From an uncultured Clostridia bacterium (lineage in GTDB: Bacteria > Bacillota > Clostridia > Christensenellales > Borkfalkiaceae), in assembly GCA_947631195.1 (NCBI GenBank), contig CANRKK010000023.1, positions 1 to 39,906 of the forward strand: a stretch of 39,906 nt of DNA, given 5' to 3'. The number at the start of each line of letters is the position of its first letter. Positions within the stretch are counted from its first letter, which is position 1. Below, one piece after another: positions 23,776 through 32,447 of the stretch. The notes beneath the pieces were generated by a model. That model searched no databases. It was given only the letters and a program-made list of their open reading frames with translations, and was not told where the DNA came from. The translations under genes were made by a program, and so were the position numbers.

Positions 23776-25473
23776 TTATCCTCCTTTTACGGCCTCTATA
23801 ACAAACCCTCCGCGCGCCAATATCCCGTCCGCGAAGTTGTGGGAGAGCAAAACTTTCCCCTCCGCGGCAAACGGTGCGCCCGCACGGTTGTTTACGGTCA
23901 GCCGTATTTTGTTTTTTAACGTCCGCTCCAAAACGAACATTCCGTCCCTCTCGCCGAAGGAGATCTTCCCCGCGGCTATCTCTTTTTTCTTTCTTATCGC
24001 GCCGAGACGGGCGATGATTCTTTTCAAAAGGGCGCTCTTTTTGCCCTCCCACACCATCGTCCTGCGGCAGTCGGGGTCGTAGCCGCCCTCCAGCGGGACT
24101 TCGGTGCCGTAGTACACGCAGGGCGCGCCCGTGTGCATATAAATGACCGCGAGGGCGCATATAAGTTTGTTTATGTCCCCGTGCGCCAAAGTATAAAACC
24201 TGTGCGTGTCGTGGTTGTCCAAAAGATTGAGCATCATAAAATTCGTCTGCTCGGTGTTGCGGACGTACAGCCCGCCCAGCCTGTCAGCAAAACCGCGCGC
24301 GTCGAGCGTGCCGCCGATAAAGTAGTCCGTACAGGCCTTTGTGAGGGCGTAGTTCATAATCCCGTCAAACTGGTCGCCGCACAGATAGGGGCGGGCGTCG
24401 TGCCAGTTTTCGCCGAGGATAACGCAGTCGGGCTTTGCCGCCTTTACGGCTTTTCGGAAGGACCGCCAATAGTCGTGCGACACCTCGTCGGCGACGTCCA
24501 GCCGCCAGCCGTCTATGTCGAATTCCCTTATCCAATAGGTCGCTATTTCGTTCAAAAAATTCTGCACTTCGGGGTTGGAGGTGTTGAATTTGGGCATGTA
24601 TTTGCACAGACTGAAGTACTCGTAGTTTGCCCTGTCCTCCCCTATCTCGTCGCCGTCGATGATGAACCAGCCGAAGTAAGGCGATTTTTTCCCGTTTTTT
24701 AAAACGTCTTTGAACTGCGCCAGGTTTTCGCTGCAATGGTTGAACACGGCGTCCAGCACTATCTTTATCCCGCGCGCGTGCGCCTCCTTTATAAGCCGCG
24801 CGAGCGCCTCTTTGCCGCCGAACATTTCGTCCACCTCGAAGTAGTCGCTTATGTCGTACTTATGGTTGGAGACGGACTTAAACACGGGCGTTAAATACAG
24901 CGCGTTCACGCCCAATTTTTTCAAATAGTCCAATTTTGAAGTCACGCCGCAGAGGTCGCCGCCCGCAAAGCTCCCGGGGTTGGGGATATCCCCCCACTTT
25001 AAATTTATATACCCGCCGTCCTTTGCAAAATCGGCGCGGCAGAAGCGGTCGATAAAAATCTCGTAAAATACGGCGCTCTTCATCCAGTCCACCGTCTCTA
25101 TTATATCCGCATAATTTATATAGGGCAACTGGAAAGAATTGTAGTACGCGAGCTTGTAGTTGTACGTTTTGGTGAGGCCGTCCTCAGAAAAGTACCAAAC
25201 TTCGCCGTTTATTACCAACTTGAATATGTAGACAAACCTGACGTCCTTTATCTTTAAGCGGGCGGTATAGTAAACGTAGCCGCCGTCGCAAAATTCGGGC
25301 GCCATGCTTGATTTTTTGCGCTTTTTGTAATAGTCGTACTTGTTGCCGTAAATAACCGATACGGAGTCGAACGTATCTCCGGCCGCGCACCTTATCATAA
25401 GCTGCACGGTATGGGGGCTTACGGCGTAGCAATATTGGCTGTCCTGTATGTGCAAAATAGCCTGTTTGTTCAT
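23776..25473 (-). CDS. GH13 alpha-amylase family enzyme, neopullulanase/cyclomaltodextrinase type
   Basis: A 565-residue enzyme without a signal peptide. The first 120 residues look like the N-terminal beta domain of cyclomaltodextrinases and neopullulanases. The TIM barrel has DAVFNH at 241-246, DGWRLDVAD with nucleophile Asp326, GENW with acid/base Glu355, and NHDTHR with Asp422, so the catalytic triad is complete. It should cut alpha-1,4 (and possibly alpha-1,6) bonds of imported maltodextrins in the cytoplasm. AAGGAG before the ATG at 25473 fixes the start; a longer open frame would run into the divergent LacI gene. It is the first gene of the operon. Confidence 0.92.
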   Translation of the reverse strand: MNKQAILHIQDSQYCYAVSPHTVQLMIRCAAGDTFDSVSVIYGNKYDYYKKRKKSSMAPEFCDGGYVYYTARLKIKDVRFVYIFKLVINGEVWYFSEDGLTKTYNYKLAYYNSFQLPYINYADIIETVDWMKSAVFYEIFIDRFCRADFAKDGGYINLKWGDIPNPGSFAGGDLCGVTSKLDYLKKLGVNALYLTPVFKSVSNHKYDISDYFEVDEMFGGKEALARLIKEAHARGIKIVLDAVFNHCSENLAQFKDVLKNGKKSPYFGWFIIDGDEIGEDRANYEYFSLCKYMPKFNTSNPEVQNFLNEIATYWIREFDIDGWRLDVADEVSHDYWRSFRKAVKAAKPDCVILGENWHDARPYLCGDQFDGIMNYALTKACTDYFIGGTLDARGFADRLGGLYVRNTEQTNFMMLNLLDNHDTHRFYTLAHGDINKLICALAVIYMHTGAPCVYYGTEVPLEGGYDPDCRRTMVWEGKKSALLKRIIARLGAIRKKKEIAAGKISFGERDGMFVLERTLKNKIRLTVNNRAGAPFAAEGKVLLSHNFADGILARGGFVIEAVKGG

Positions 25474-25489
25474 ATAGGCTCCTTTTAAA

Positions 25490-25518
25490 TTGACAAAAAT
25501 AATTAATTCTGTTATACT
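25490..25518 (+). promoter_or_regulatory. Promoter of the LacI-type gene in the shared divergent region
   Basis: TTGACA (25490-25495), a 17-base spacer and TATACT (25513-25518). The ATG is only 10 bases downstream, giving a near-leaderless mRNA. The whole space between the two divergent ATGs is 55 bases, so the GH13 operon promoter must overlap this one; TATAAC on the minus strand is its best -10 candidate. Confidence 0.8.
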
Positions 25519-25528
25519 GAACGGCGCT

Positions 25529-26365
25529 ATGAAAGACGACGGCGTTAAGAATAACAAAGCAAAAAAACCGACCAACCGCGACGTGGCCCGCCTTGCGGGC
25601 GTTTCGGTTGCAACCGTTTCGTACATAATAAACGGCAGGGAAGATATGCGCATCTCCGAGGCGACAAAGAAAAAGGTGTATCAGGCGATAAACTTTTTGA
25701 ACTATACGCCCAACCCCTACGCCGTGGGGCTGAACACCAACCAGCTGCGCAGCATCGTGGTGCGCTCCCCCAAGGGCGTGTCCCCTCTCACCGAGGCCGA
25801 GATTTTGCGCTTTATGCACACATTTAACCCCGTGTGCGAGGAGAACGGCTACACCCTGAACTATTCCATGGACAAGCGCGCCGCCAAAATCGCCGCAAGC
25901 GCCTGCATCTGCTTCGGCATGCCCAACGAGGAATTTTACGCCCTGTGCGGGGAAAATTTTATACCCGTCGTGGCCCTGAATTCGCTGATTAACGACCCGA
26001 TATTCTATCAGATAACCTGCGACTATTCCAAAGTGCGCGCCGCCGCGGAGGAACGCTTCAAGGGCGAAAACTTCACATATGTATGCATTTTGCCCCAAAA
26101 CGACCGCCTGAAAGAGGAGATCCTTTCGGCCTTTAAAGAGGTGCGCTTCGTCTCCTCCGTCGCCGACATAAACGATATTATGGGCGGCGCCGGAAACGTG
26201 GTTTTATCCCAGCCGTCGCTGTATGAGCTCTTCGCCCGCCCCGACGTCAACCTGTTTATGTACGACGGTTACTCTGAGCGGCTTGCCCGCGCCGTTATGG
26301 ACTGCATAACAAAGGCCCTGGACCGCCTGAACATTATGGACGAAGAACACTTTATAACTCTTTAA
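25529..26365 (+). CDS. LacI-family transcriptional regulator
   Basis: A 278-residue regulator. The DNA-binding domain NRDVARLAGVSVATVSYIINGRE is followed by the hinge-type segment VYQAINFLNYTPNPYAVGL with LNTNQLRSIVV leading into the sugar-binding core. The core is about 60 residues shorter than usual and lacks several canonical PBP-like motifs, so effector binding may be altered. It is divergent from the GH13/ABC operon and convergent with the carbohydrate-binding lipoprotein gene, making it the likely regulator of the maltodextrin locus. No Shine-Dalgarno sequence precedes the ATG. Confidence 0.88.
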   Translation: MKDDGVKNNKAKKPTNRDVARLAGVSVATVSYIINGREDMRISEATKKKVYQAINFLNYTPNPYAVGLNTNQLRSIVVRSPKGVSPLTEAEILRFMHTFNPVCEENGYTLNYSMDKRAAKIAASACICFGMPNEEFYALCGENFIPVVALNSLINDPIFYQITCDYSKVRAAAEERFKGENFTYVCILPQNDRLKEEILSAFKEVRFVSSVADINDIMGGAGNVVLSQPSLYELFARPDVNLFMYDGYSERLARAVMDCITKALDRLNIMDEEHFITL

Positions 26366-26375
26366 AAATAATTCC

Positions 26376-26407
26376 CCCCGCCGCCGTGTGGCGGCGGGGA
26401 TTTTTTT
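26376..26407 (+). terminator. Strong intrinsic terminator after the LacI-type gene
   Basis: CCCCGCCGCC (26376-26385), loop GTGT, GGCGGCGGGG (26390-26399), then A and seven T. It separates two convergent genes; the reverse strand has a less regular T run. Confidence 0.92.
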
Positions 26408-26412
26408 GCCGT

Positions 26413-28242
26413 TTACTCCTGCACTTCGTAGATATCAACCGTGCCCGCCGCAATATTGTAAACCACTTTATATGTGCCGGGTGTGATGCACTTGATATTG
26501 TTGGTATCTTCTTTAAACTTGTCGTTGGCATCGCCCGCCGTGCCGAGTTTGGAAACATTTATATATTCGCCATAACCCTCATGGGAACCCTTTGCATACT
26601 TTGCAATGCCGAATTCAACAGAATCGGTCACCGTAATAGTATACTCGTAGCTCTCGCCGTCCGCAGAAAGGGTCATTCTGAATTTTTCCTGAAAATTGGG
26701 ATCCCACGTGAGACCTGCCCCCGTACCCTTTATCCAAAGGTCGAGCGTATCCGCCGAATCGGTGTGAACGGTTATGGTTATTATCTTGGAATAGCTGTCG
26801 AACGAGATGTCGTAGACGCCTTCGGTCTTAACCTTGATATTGTTGTTGGTTGCGCTTGCCGCTTCAAACGCGGAATTCGCGGCGAGGTTGGAGTACTGGT
26901 AGTCCTTATGCGTGTGGTCCCAGTCGGCTTTTTCGCCCGCCGCGTAGGCCCTCAAAAGCAGCTCGCTGTCTGCGGTGAGCTTTACGTTCTTTACCGCGTA
27001 CACGCCCGAACCCGAAGCCGTTTCGGTGAGTTTTAGCCCCGTATCGGTCATAAAGTCGCCGTATTTGTGCCCGTCGAAGTTGCCGTCGAGATAGTAATCC
27101 TGCGCCGCGGGAGTTTCGTCTTTAAAGGTTACCGCAAGGGTCTTTGCCGTGCCGTCGTAAGTAAAGGTGTACATGCCCGAGGCAACCGCAGTCATATTTC
27201 CGCCCGCCTCGGTGTAGCCGTTCACCAGCGTGCGGCTCTCCGCGGTGAGCGCGTTGGACTTGATGTATTCGGAACCAACGGAAGAAGTCTGGCCGCCCGT
27301 CTCGATTTTGGTCACTTGGGACGTGAACATGAAGTTGTCGCCCTCTTTGAGGTAGACGGTTAAAGTGTATGTTCCGCCGTTATTTATCATCTTTGTGTCG
27401 GCGTTGTACATATCCGCCCAGCCGGTTATCTTTTCACCCTTGATATAGAAGTCGGTCACCGTAACGCTGTCGTTTATAACGTCGCCGTTGCGCACCCACT
27501 CTATCGTGTCATACAGGCCCAGATTGTAAATTTCCTTTCTCTCCTCGGTGTAGCCCGTGCCCGAAGTGTTGTAGTAGTCCTCGTTGGGATAGGTCTTTAA
27601 GGTCAGGGTGTAGTTGCCCGAATATTCGCACTTAATGTTGCTGCCCTTTGCAGAGTCGTCGTAAACGCTGCCCTGTCCGCTGAACGCCGCGGTGCCATCG
27701 GGAAGATTTAGCGTGGCGAGATAGCCGAACCCGCGCTTGTTTGCCCAGTCGGAATTGAGCGCAAACTGGAATTCGTCGCCCTCCTTTAAATCGCAGGTTA
27801 TGGAATACTCGTTTTTGCCGCTTGCCTTGGTGAGCTTGTGGTCGTCCGTTATGACCTTGCCCCAGTTGGAGGTGAACAGCAATTCGCTCGTGCCCGAGCC
27901 GAGTATGTAGAATTCGCGCGTATCTTCAGTATAAAGGGTGAAGCCCGCATACACGGTAACGTCCCCCGTTATTGCAGCGTTCATATCGTATTTATGATTT
28001 TTGCTGGGGGTTGCAAACCAATCGACGAACTCGTAGCCGCCGTCCTTCGTGGGGGTGTAAGCCGCGGGCTTTTCGCCCTCCTTTACCCTCTCAGTCTTTA
28101 AAACGGTTGTGCCGTCCATGTAGGTGACGGTGTAGTAGGTTCCGTCCCCCTCGGGGTTCTGCCCGCCGCCGCACGCCGCAAACGCCGCGGACATAGTAAG
28201 CGCCGCGCATATTGCCGCCAACGCCATGATTTTCTTTTTCAT
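26413..28242 (-). CDS. Large surface lipoprotein with probable starch-binding modules
   Basis: A 609-residue lipoprotein: signal peptide and lipobox FAACGGG with Cys24, one Listeria-Bacteroides (InlB B-type/Flg_new) repeat at about 37-102 (TVTYMDGTTVLKTERVKEGE...WFATP), then several beta-sandwich modules of about 100-120 residues. These have repeated phrases such as FYILGSG, FYIKGEKITGW, YYLDGNFDG and LWIKGTGAG followed by aromatic strands and a GTYKVVYN-type ending. They resemble carbohydrate-binding modules of the SusE/F or CBM26-like type, which fits starch or glycogen capture at the cell surface. GAGGAGG precedes the ATG. It has its own promoter with two operators. Confidence 0.8.
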   Translation of the reverse strand: MKKKIMALAAICAALTMSAAFAACGGGQNPEGDGTYYTVTYMDGTTVLKTERVKEGEKPAAYTPTKDGGYEFVDWFATPSKNHKYDMNAAITGDVTVYAGFTLYTEDTREFYILGSGTSELLFTSNWGKVITDDHKLTKASGKNEYSITCDLKEGDEFQFALNSDWANKRGFGYLATLNLPDGTAAFSGQGSVYDDSAKGSNIKCEYSGNYTLTLKTYPNEDYYNTSGTGYTEERKEIYNLGLYDTIEWVRNGDVINDSVTVTDFYIKGEKITGWADMYNADTKMINNGGTYTLTVYLKEGDNFMFTSQVTKIETGGQTSSVGSEYIKSNALTAESRTLVNGYTEAGGNMTAVASGMYTFTYDGTAKTLAVTFKDETPAAQDYYLDGNFDGHKYGDFMTDTGLKLTETASGSGVYAVKNVKLTADSELLLRAYAAGEKADWDHTHKDYQYSNLAANSAFEAASATNNNIKVKTEGVYDISFDSYSKIITITVHTDSADTLDLWIKGTGAGLTWDPNFQEKFRMTLSADGESYEYTITVTDSVEFGIAKYAKGSHEGYGEYINVSKLGTAGDANDKFKEDTNNIKCITPGTYKVVYNIAAGTVDIYEVQE

Positions 28243-28262
28243 GTAATTCCTCCTCTAATTTG

Positions 28263-28350
28263 TTGCTTAACCTGTTAACCAATGCGCTAAAAAATAGTGC
28301 TTAACTTGTTAAGCACATTAATTATATCAGCCCCCGCCCCGATTTGTCAA
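28263..28350 (-). promoter_or_regulatory. Promoter with two palindromic operators, carbohydrate-binding lipoprotein
   Basis: On the minus strand TTGACA (28345-28350), 18 bases, TATAAT (28321-28326). Downstream lie two related palindromes: GTGCTTAAC-TT-GTTAAGCAC (28297-28316), which covers the predicted start site, and TTGCTTAAC-CT-GTTAACCAA (28263-28282). Their centres are 34 bases apart. They look like LacI-family operators. Confidence 0.8.
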
Positions 28351-28359
28351 TACCTTTTT

Positions 28360-29031
28360 TAAAAAAAAGTTTAAAAATTTTCATTTTTTATTAATTATTA
28401 ACAAAATAGTTGGTTCACAATATTGGGGGGCGGGACAAAATATACAAGGAATTATTATTTAATATGTTGTGTATGTTTCAACCAGCCTCGACCAGCCCAC
28501 GGGGGGATTATTTCGCTTACCGCTTCGCTCACGCTCAAAATGACACGGCTTAATGGGCTTTGCAATTATTTTAATACTGCGGTAGACGTACCTTTATTTT
28601 TTAACAATATTGGGGGGGTGGGCGGGACAAAATATAAAAAGCAACGTGACGTTGCATTCGGGTATCTTTATAGCGTTAACGCTTGATTGGGATTCCCGCA
28701 CGTCAAACTTTAATGACAATCCCCTCAGTCACCTATCGGTGACAGCTCCCCTTACTAAAGGGAGCCAAGAGTTCCCCCTGCCTTTACGAAGTCTGCAAGC
28801 GCGCAGAAACGAGCAAGACAAGGAGCATATAATTTTTTAAAATAATTATGTTGCAAGCAAAACCACGCTTTTGCGCCGCAAGACACAATTTGCGCATACC
28901 TGCGCCTCAGCGGTGGGAATTTGCGCCATTATATAATATGTGCGCCCTTAAAATGGCGCAAAGCTCGGCTGGCCGCCCAAACTCACGAAAAATCGCAGCG
29001 CCCGCAACGGCGCGAGATTTTTGTGAACAAT
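28360..29031. repeat. Gene-free region of dispersed repeats (families A, C, D)
   Basis: A partial family A piece (28415-28445), a family C copy (28484-28555), a full family A copy (28598-28767) and a family D element (ATGTTGCAAGCAAAACCACG at 28848 onward) that recurs inverted at 39377-39401. The last 160 bases show several TTGCGCC/GGCGCA motifs that could pair. Short open frames here were not accepted as genes. Confidence 0.8.
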
Positions 29032-30141
29032 TCACCCCCTCTCTACGGTGACCGAAAGCGTATATTCCTCCGGCAAATCCAATACAGTCTGCAGTTTTTG
29101 GCGGATTTCGCCGTCGGAAAGTTTCAGCGCGTAGGGCGCGACCACGTCGAACACTATGTTGGTTTTTGCGCCGCGCACCAGCCGTATGTCGTGCGCCTCC
29201 AACCCGCAGCCGAGTGACTTTGCCGCCTCCTTTACCCTTTCGCCGAGGGCGACGGCCTCCCCGTCGTTTAAGTCCACGGGGTCAAGGTGGACGGTTAAAT
29301 TTACTCCGAATTTTTCATACACGCCGTGCTCCAAACCGTCCAAAACGGCGTGAGCCTCCAGCGAGGGAATCCCGCCGTCCATCTCGGCGTGGGCGGTGGC
29401 GTAGTACACTCCCCTGCCGTAGTTTATCACCCGCAAATCGTGCACGCCCAGCACGTTTTTGCCCGCCAGAAGATAGTCCTTTATGCCCTTTACCAGCGCG
29501 GGGTCGGGCGCCTGCCCCAACAGCTCGGATACGGCCCCTTTCAACACGGTTATCCCCTGCCAGAGCACGAACAGCGCGACGGCCGCCCCCGCATACCCGT
29601 CGGCGGGAAATCCCGCGCAGTCTGAGCAGAGCATGCCCGCAATGACCGCGAGCGTGGCGGCGCAGTCGCATGCGCTGTCTATGGCCGAGGCGCGCAGAGT
29701 TTGGGACTGCAGCTTTGCCGAGGCGGCAAACAGATACACCGCCATGCCGCACTTTACCGCAACGGACGCGCCCGCAACCGCGTAGGCTAAAACGCTGCCC
29801 GCGGAGCTGCCACCGTTGAATATTTTAAGTAAGGATTCCTGCAAGAATTCGGCCGCGAGAATGAGTATTATAAAGCCTATTATCATGGAGGCGATGTACT
29901 CCGCCCGCCTGTGGCCGTAGGGGTGCTCCTTGTCGGCGGGTTTTTCGGCAGCGCGGAACGCGACGAGCGACACCGCCGAACTTCCGCAGTCGCTGACGTT
30001 GTTAAAGCCGTCGGCCGTGAGGGAGATCAGCCCGCCGCAAAGCCCCGAGGCGATCTTCGCCCCCGCCAATAAAATATTGAGTACTATGCACACCGCGGCG
30101 CAGGTTATGCCCGCGCGCATGCGCCTCTTGCCGTTATCCAT
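29032..30141 (-). CDS. Cation diffusion facilitator (CDF) family metal exporter
   Basis: A 369-residue membrane transporter that exports divalent metals such as zinc, iron or manganese in exchange for protons. The CDF signature SLTADGFNNVSDCGSSAVSLVAF lies in the second membrane segment with the usual aspartates, followed by EHPYGHRRAEYIASMIIGFI. A cytoplasmic C-terminal domain (HDLRVINYGRGVYYATAHAEMDG) follows about six helices. It is followed by a second, less conserved C-terminal segment. The ATG at 30141 lies only six bases from a -10 box and lacks a ribosome site; an internal ATG at 30120 with a weak AGAGG is an alternative. It is divergent from the Nudix-YraN gene. Confidence 0.9.
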   Translation of the reverse strand: MDNGKRRMRAGITCAAVCIVLNILLAGAKIASGLCGGLISLTADGFNNVSDCGSSAVSLVAFRAAEKPADKEHPYGHRRAEYIASMIIGFIILILAAEFLQESLLKIFNGGSSAGSVLAYAVAGASVAVKCGMAVYLFAASAKLQSQTLRASAIDSACDCAATLAVIAGMLCSDCAGFPADGYAGAAVALFVLWQGITVLKGAVSELLGQAPDPALVKGIKDYLLAGKNVLGVHDLRVINYGRGVYYATAHAEMDGGIPSLEAHAVLDGLEHGVYEKFGVNLTVHLDPVDLNDGEAVALGERVKEAAKSLGCGLEAHDIRLVRGAKTNIVFDVVAPYALKLSDGEIRQKLQTVLDLPEEYTLSVTVERG

Positions 30142-30147
30142 ATAATC

Positions 30148-30176
30148 ATTATACGGAAAACGCGCAAAAAAGTCAA
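30148..30176 (-). promoter_or_regulatory. Promoter of the CDF gene
   Basis: On the minus strand TTGACT (30171-30176), 17 bases, TATAAT (30148-30153), then six bases to the ATG, so the mRNA should begin at or within a base or two of the start codon. Confidence 0.78.
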
Positions 30177-30200
30177 TACGCGCTTTTTGCCCCCATTTGA

Positions 30201-30229
30201 TTGAAAAACAGAGCGATATGTGATACAAT
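30201..30229 (+). promoter_or_regulatory. Promoter of the Nudix-YraN gene
   Basis: TTGAAA (30201-30206), 17 bases, extended -10 TGATACAAT (TACAAT 30224-30229), then seven bases to the ATG at 30237. No Shine-Dalgarno sequence; a leaderless mRNA is predicted. Confidence 0.75.
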
Positions 30230-30236
30230 CTGTGCT

Positions 30237-30992
30237 ATGGAAGTCGTAGCGGCGTATATAACGGACGGCACGGGCAGGTTTTTGATCTGCCAGCGGCCGA
30301 AAAACAAGGCCCGCGGGCTCTTTTGGGAGTTTGCGGGCGGCAAGATCGAGGATGGCGAAACCCCGCAGCAGGCTCTGGCGCGGGAGTGCCGCGAGGAGCT
30401 GGGGATTGAGATAGAGACGGGCGGACTGCTCGGCGAAGTCACGCACAGATATCCCGACGCGTGCGTGCACCTCTCCGTTTACCGCGCAACGATAACCGCG
30501 GGCACGCCGCAGCTGTTGGAACACGAGGCTCTGCGCTGGATTTATCCGTCGGAAATAAAGTACTACTCGTTCTGCCCCGCGGACACAAAAATTTTGAACA
30601 TAATAGCCGGCGAACACGACGGAAAGCGCAACAAAAAGTTGGGCGACAAGGGCGAAAAGCGGGCGGTGAGATACCTCAAAAAACAGGGCTACAAAATTTT
30701 GGAGCGCAACTACAAGGACCCCTTCGGCGAGGCGGACATAATAGCCCTGCGCGGGGACGTCTTGGTGTTTTGCGAGGTTAAAACGCGCCTGTTCGACAGC
30801 TACGGCGCACCGTCCGAGGCGGTGGGCCCCGCCAAACAGCGCCGCTACGCCCAGATTGCGCAGCGCTACGACCAAAGCGGCGAACACATACTGCGCTTTG
30901 ACGTCATAGAGGTGTTCAAGGGCAAGATAAACCACATAGAAAACGCCTTTGAAGGCGGCGGCATAGACGGAAAAGGGGGCGCGCGGCAGTAA
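30237..30992 (+). CDS. Nudix (MutT-like) hydrolase fused to a YraN/UPF0102 nuclease-like domain
   Basis: A 251-residue two-domain protein. The Nudix box (35-57: G-x5-E-x7-RE-x-REELG) is complete, and the surrounding sequence resembles 8-oxo-dGTP diphosphatases that clean the nucleotide pool. Residues about 135-240 form a YraN/UPF0102 domain: GDKGEKRAVRYLKKQGYKILERN, GEADIIA with Glu165 and Asp167, and CEVKTR with Glu180 and Lys182, a restriction-nuclease-like active-site pattern. The two domains are normally separate genes; the frame is open through a linker of about 10 residues. The start at 30237 follows directly after the promoter. Confidence 0.9.
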   Translation: MEVVAAYITDGTGRFLICQRPKNKARGLFWEFAGGKIEDGETPQQALARECREELGIEIETGGLLGEVTHRYPDACVHLSVYRATITAGTPQLLEHEALRWIYPSEIKYYSFCPADTKILNIIAGEHDGKRNKKLGDKGEKRAVRYLKKQGYKILERNYKDPFGEADIIALRGDVLVFCEVKTRLFDSYGAPSEAVGPAKQRRYAQIAQRYDQSGEHILRFDVIEVFKGKINHIENAFEGGGIDGKGGARQ

Positions 30993-31017
30993 GCCGCGCG
31001 CCCCGTATAATTTTTTT
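30976..31017. terminator. Bidirectional hairpin overlapping the nudix-yraN stop
   Basis: A perfect 12-bp stem, GGGGCGCGCGGC (30976-30987) with GCCGCGCGCCCC (30993-31004), encloses the TAA stop in its loop. A T run at 31011-31017 follows six bases later; the opposite strand has CCTTTT. It separates two convergent genes. Confidence 0.75.
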
Positions 31018-31019
31018 GT

Positions 31020-32324
31020 TTAAACGAACATAAGCGAAAGATACAGTCCGCCGAGCGCCGCCAAGAGCGCGGGCAGGGCGACGCATACTCCCATCTTCAA
31101 AAATTCGGGATAGCCGAATTTTAGGCCGTTGTGGGTGAGTATGGAGCTGAACATTATCCCCGCCAGCGCGCCCACGGGGGTGAAATACGCGCCGAGGTTA
31201 GAGCCTATCACCGTTGCGAACACGGCGGGCAACCCCGCGCCCGCACCCGCTATCACCGAGGAATACAGCACGCTCATCGGGATATTGTTTATTACGTTTG
31301 CCGCAAAAAAGGAGGATATGCCGTACACGAGCACGGGCGGGCCGTGCCCCAGCAATTTGCCTATCTCGCCCGTCACTCCCTTTTGCCCCGCAATCACTAT
31401 CAGAACGAACATGGACAGCACGAAGGGGACAAGCTCGTACGGGGCGCGCTTTAAGCAGCCGATGAGTTCGGCCGGCTTTTTTTTGCGCACTATCGCGGTG
31501 ACCCCCGATATTATGAACAGGCTGCCCGCGGCGCACAGCGCGACTATCCACATTTCCAGCCCTATGTAGGAGCCTATGGCAAGCAGCACCGTGCACACCC
31601 CGAGATGCGCCACCCCCACCCACAGCTGGAATTTATCCGGGACATGCTCCGCCTCCTCCTCGCCCGAGAGCGGCTCCGAGAGCTTTTTGCGGAACATAAG
31701 ATACAGGCACAAAAAGGAGACCGCGCCCGCGAACAGGGTGGGCAGCGCGCTTATTTTGAGATAGGTGACAAAGTCCGTCCCGTACGCCGTGGCCAAATAT
31801 ATGTTGGTGGGGTTGCCTATTATCAGGGCCATGCTCCACGTGTTGGCCGCCGCAAACTCCGCGGCGAGATAGGGCATGGGATTCACCTTTGCGTGCTTGG
31901 CAAAATAGCAGATAAAGGGCGTAAAGGACAGGATTATTACGTCGTTGGAGGTGAACACGGTGAGCGCCGCCACCGTCACGTATAAATACACGAACAGCTT
32001 TTTTTGGCCGTGGTGCGCCATCTTCAGGGCCGCCCCCGCGAGATATCTGAAAAAGCCCAGCTCGTCCAGAAATACCGACAATACGGTCATGGACAAAAAC
32101 AGCACGAGTATTTTTAAGGGGTTTACCGCCGTGTTTTGCACCAGCGCGCCGCCGAGGGCGGCAAAATCGGGCCTGCATACGGCCATGGCGACGAGCGCGC
32201 CCGCAAGGGCTATCACCCAATAGCTTGAAATATGCACCCTGCCCAACTTTATTTTGGGGAAAAACAGTATGCCGCAAATCATCGCAACCACGGTTGCGGC
32301 GCAGATTACTATAATCGAAGTCAT
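31020..32324 (-). CDS. ArsB/SLC13-type ion permease
   Basis: A 434-residue membrane protein with about 11-12 helices in two halves. It belongs to the ion transporter superfamily (ArsB, NhaD, SLC13): TSNDVIILSFTPFICYF in the first half and FFAANVINNIPMSVLYSSV in the second are the paired helical hairpins carrying the conserved Asn-Asp/Asn-Asn-Pro residues. Members export arsenite or take up dicarboxylates or other anions; no arsenic-resistance regulator or arsC lies nearby, so the substrate is open. GGAAGAG precedes the ATG. Divergent from the MATE gene. Confidence 0.85.
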   Translation of the reverse strand: MTSIIVICAATVVAMICGILFFPKIKLGRVHISSYWVIALAGALVAMAVCRPDFAALGGALVQNTAVNPLKILVLFLSMTVLSVFLDELGFFRYLAGAALKMAHHGQKKLFVYLYVTVAALTVFTSNDVIILSFTPFICYFAKHAKVNPMPYLAAEFAAANTWSMALIIGNPTNIYLATAYGTDFVTYLKISALPTLFAGAVSFLCLYLMFRKKLSEPLSGEEEAEHVPDKFQLWVGVAHLGVCTVLLAIGSYIGLEMWIVALCAAGSLFIISGVTAIVRKKKPAELIGCLKRAPYELVPFVLSMFVLIVIAGQKGVTGEIGKLLGHGPPVLVYGISSFFAANVINNIPMSVLYSSVIAGAGAGLPAVFATVIGSNLGAYFTPVGALAGIMFSSILTHNGLKFGYPEFLKMGVCVALPALLAALGGLYLSLMFV

Positions 32325-32357
32325 ATTCTCTTCCGCGAAAAATCAAATGCAGAAAAA

Positions 32358-32437
32358 ATTTTATCACCCGCAAGCCAAAAAAGCAAACAAAATGGCCTTG
32401 CAAATAGCTTGCATACCTTAAAAACGGGTGATATAAT
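32358..32437. promoter_or_regulatory. Divergent promoters with mirrored CGGGTGATAWAAT motifs
   Basis: Minus strand (permease): TTGCTT (32381-32386), 17 bases, TAAAAT (32358-32363). Plus strand (MATE): TTGCAT (32409-32414), 17 bases, TATAAT (32432-32437). Each -10 lies in the same 13-base motif (32358-32370 and 32425-32437, 12 of 13 identical, inverted), suggesting shared control. Confidence 0.65.
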
Positions 32438-32447
32438 ACATAGCCGT

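Noticed and set aside
25474-25653. Longer upstream start for the GH13 gene
   Set aside because: It would overlap the divergent LacI-type gene; the ATG at 25473 has AAGGAG and begins the known domain.
28423-28840. Open frames of 76-87 codons before the CDF gene
   Set aside because: They lie inside family A and C repeats; similar frames occur in the other repeat copies.
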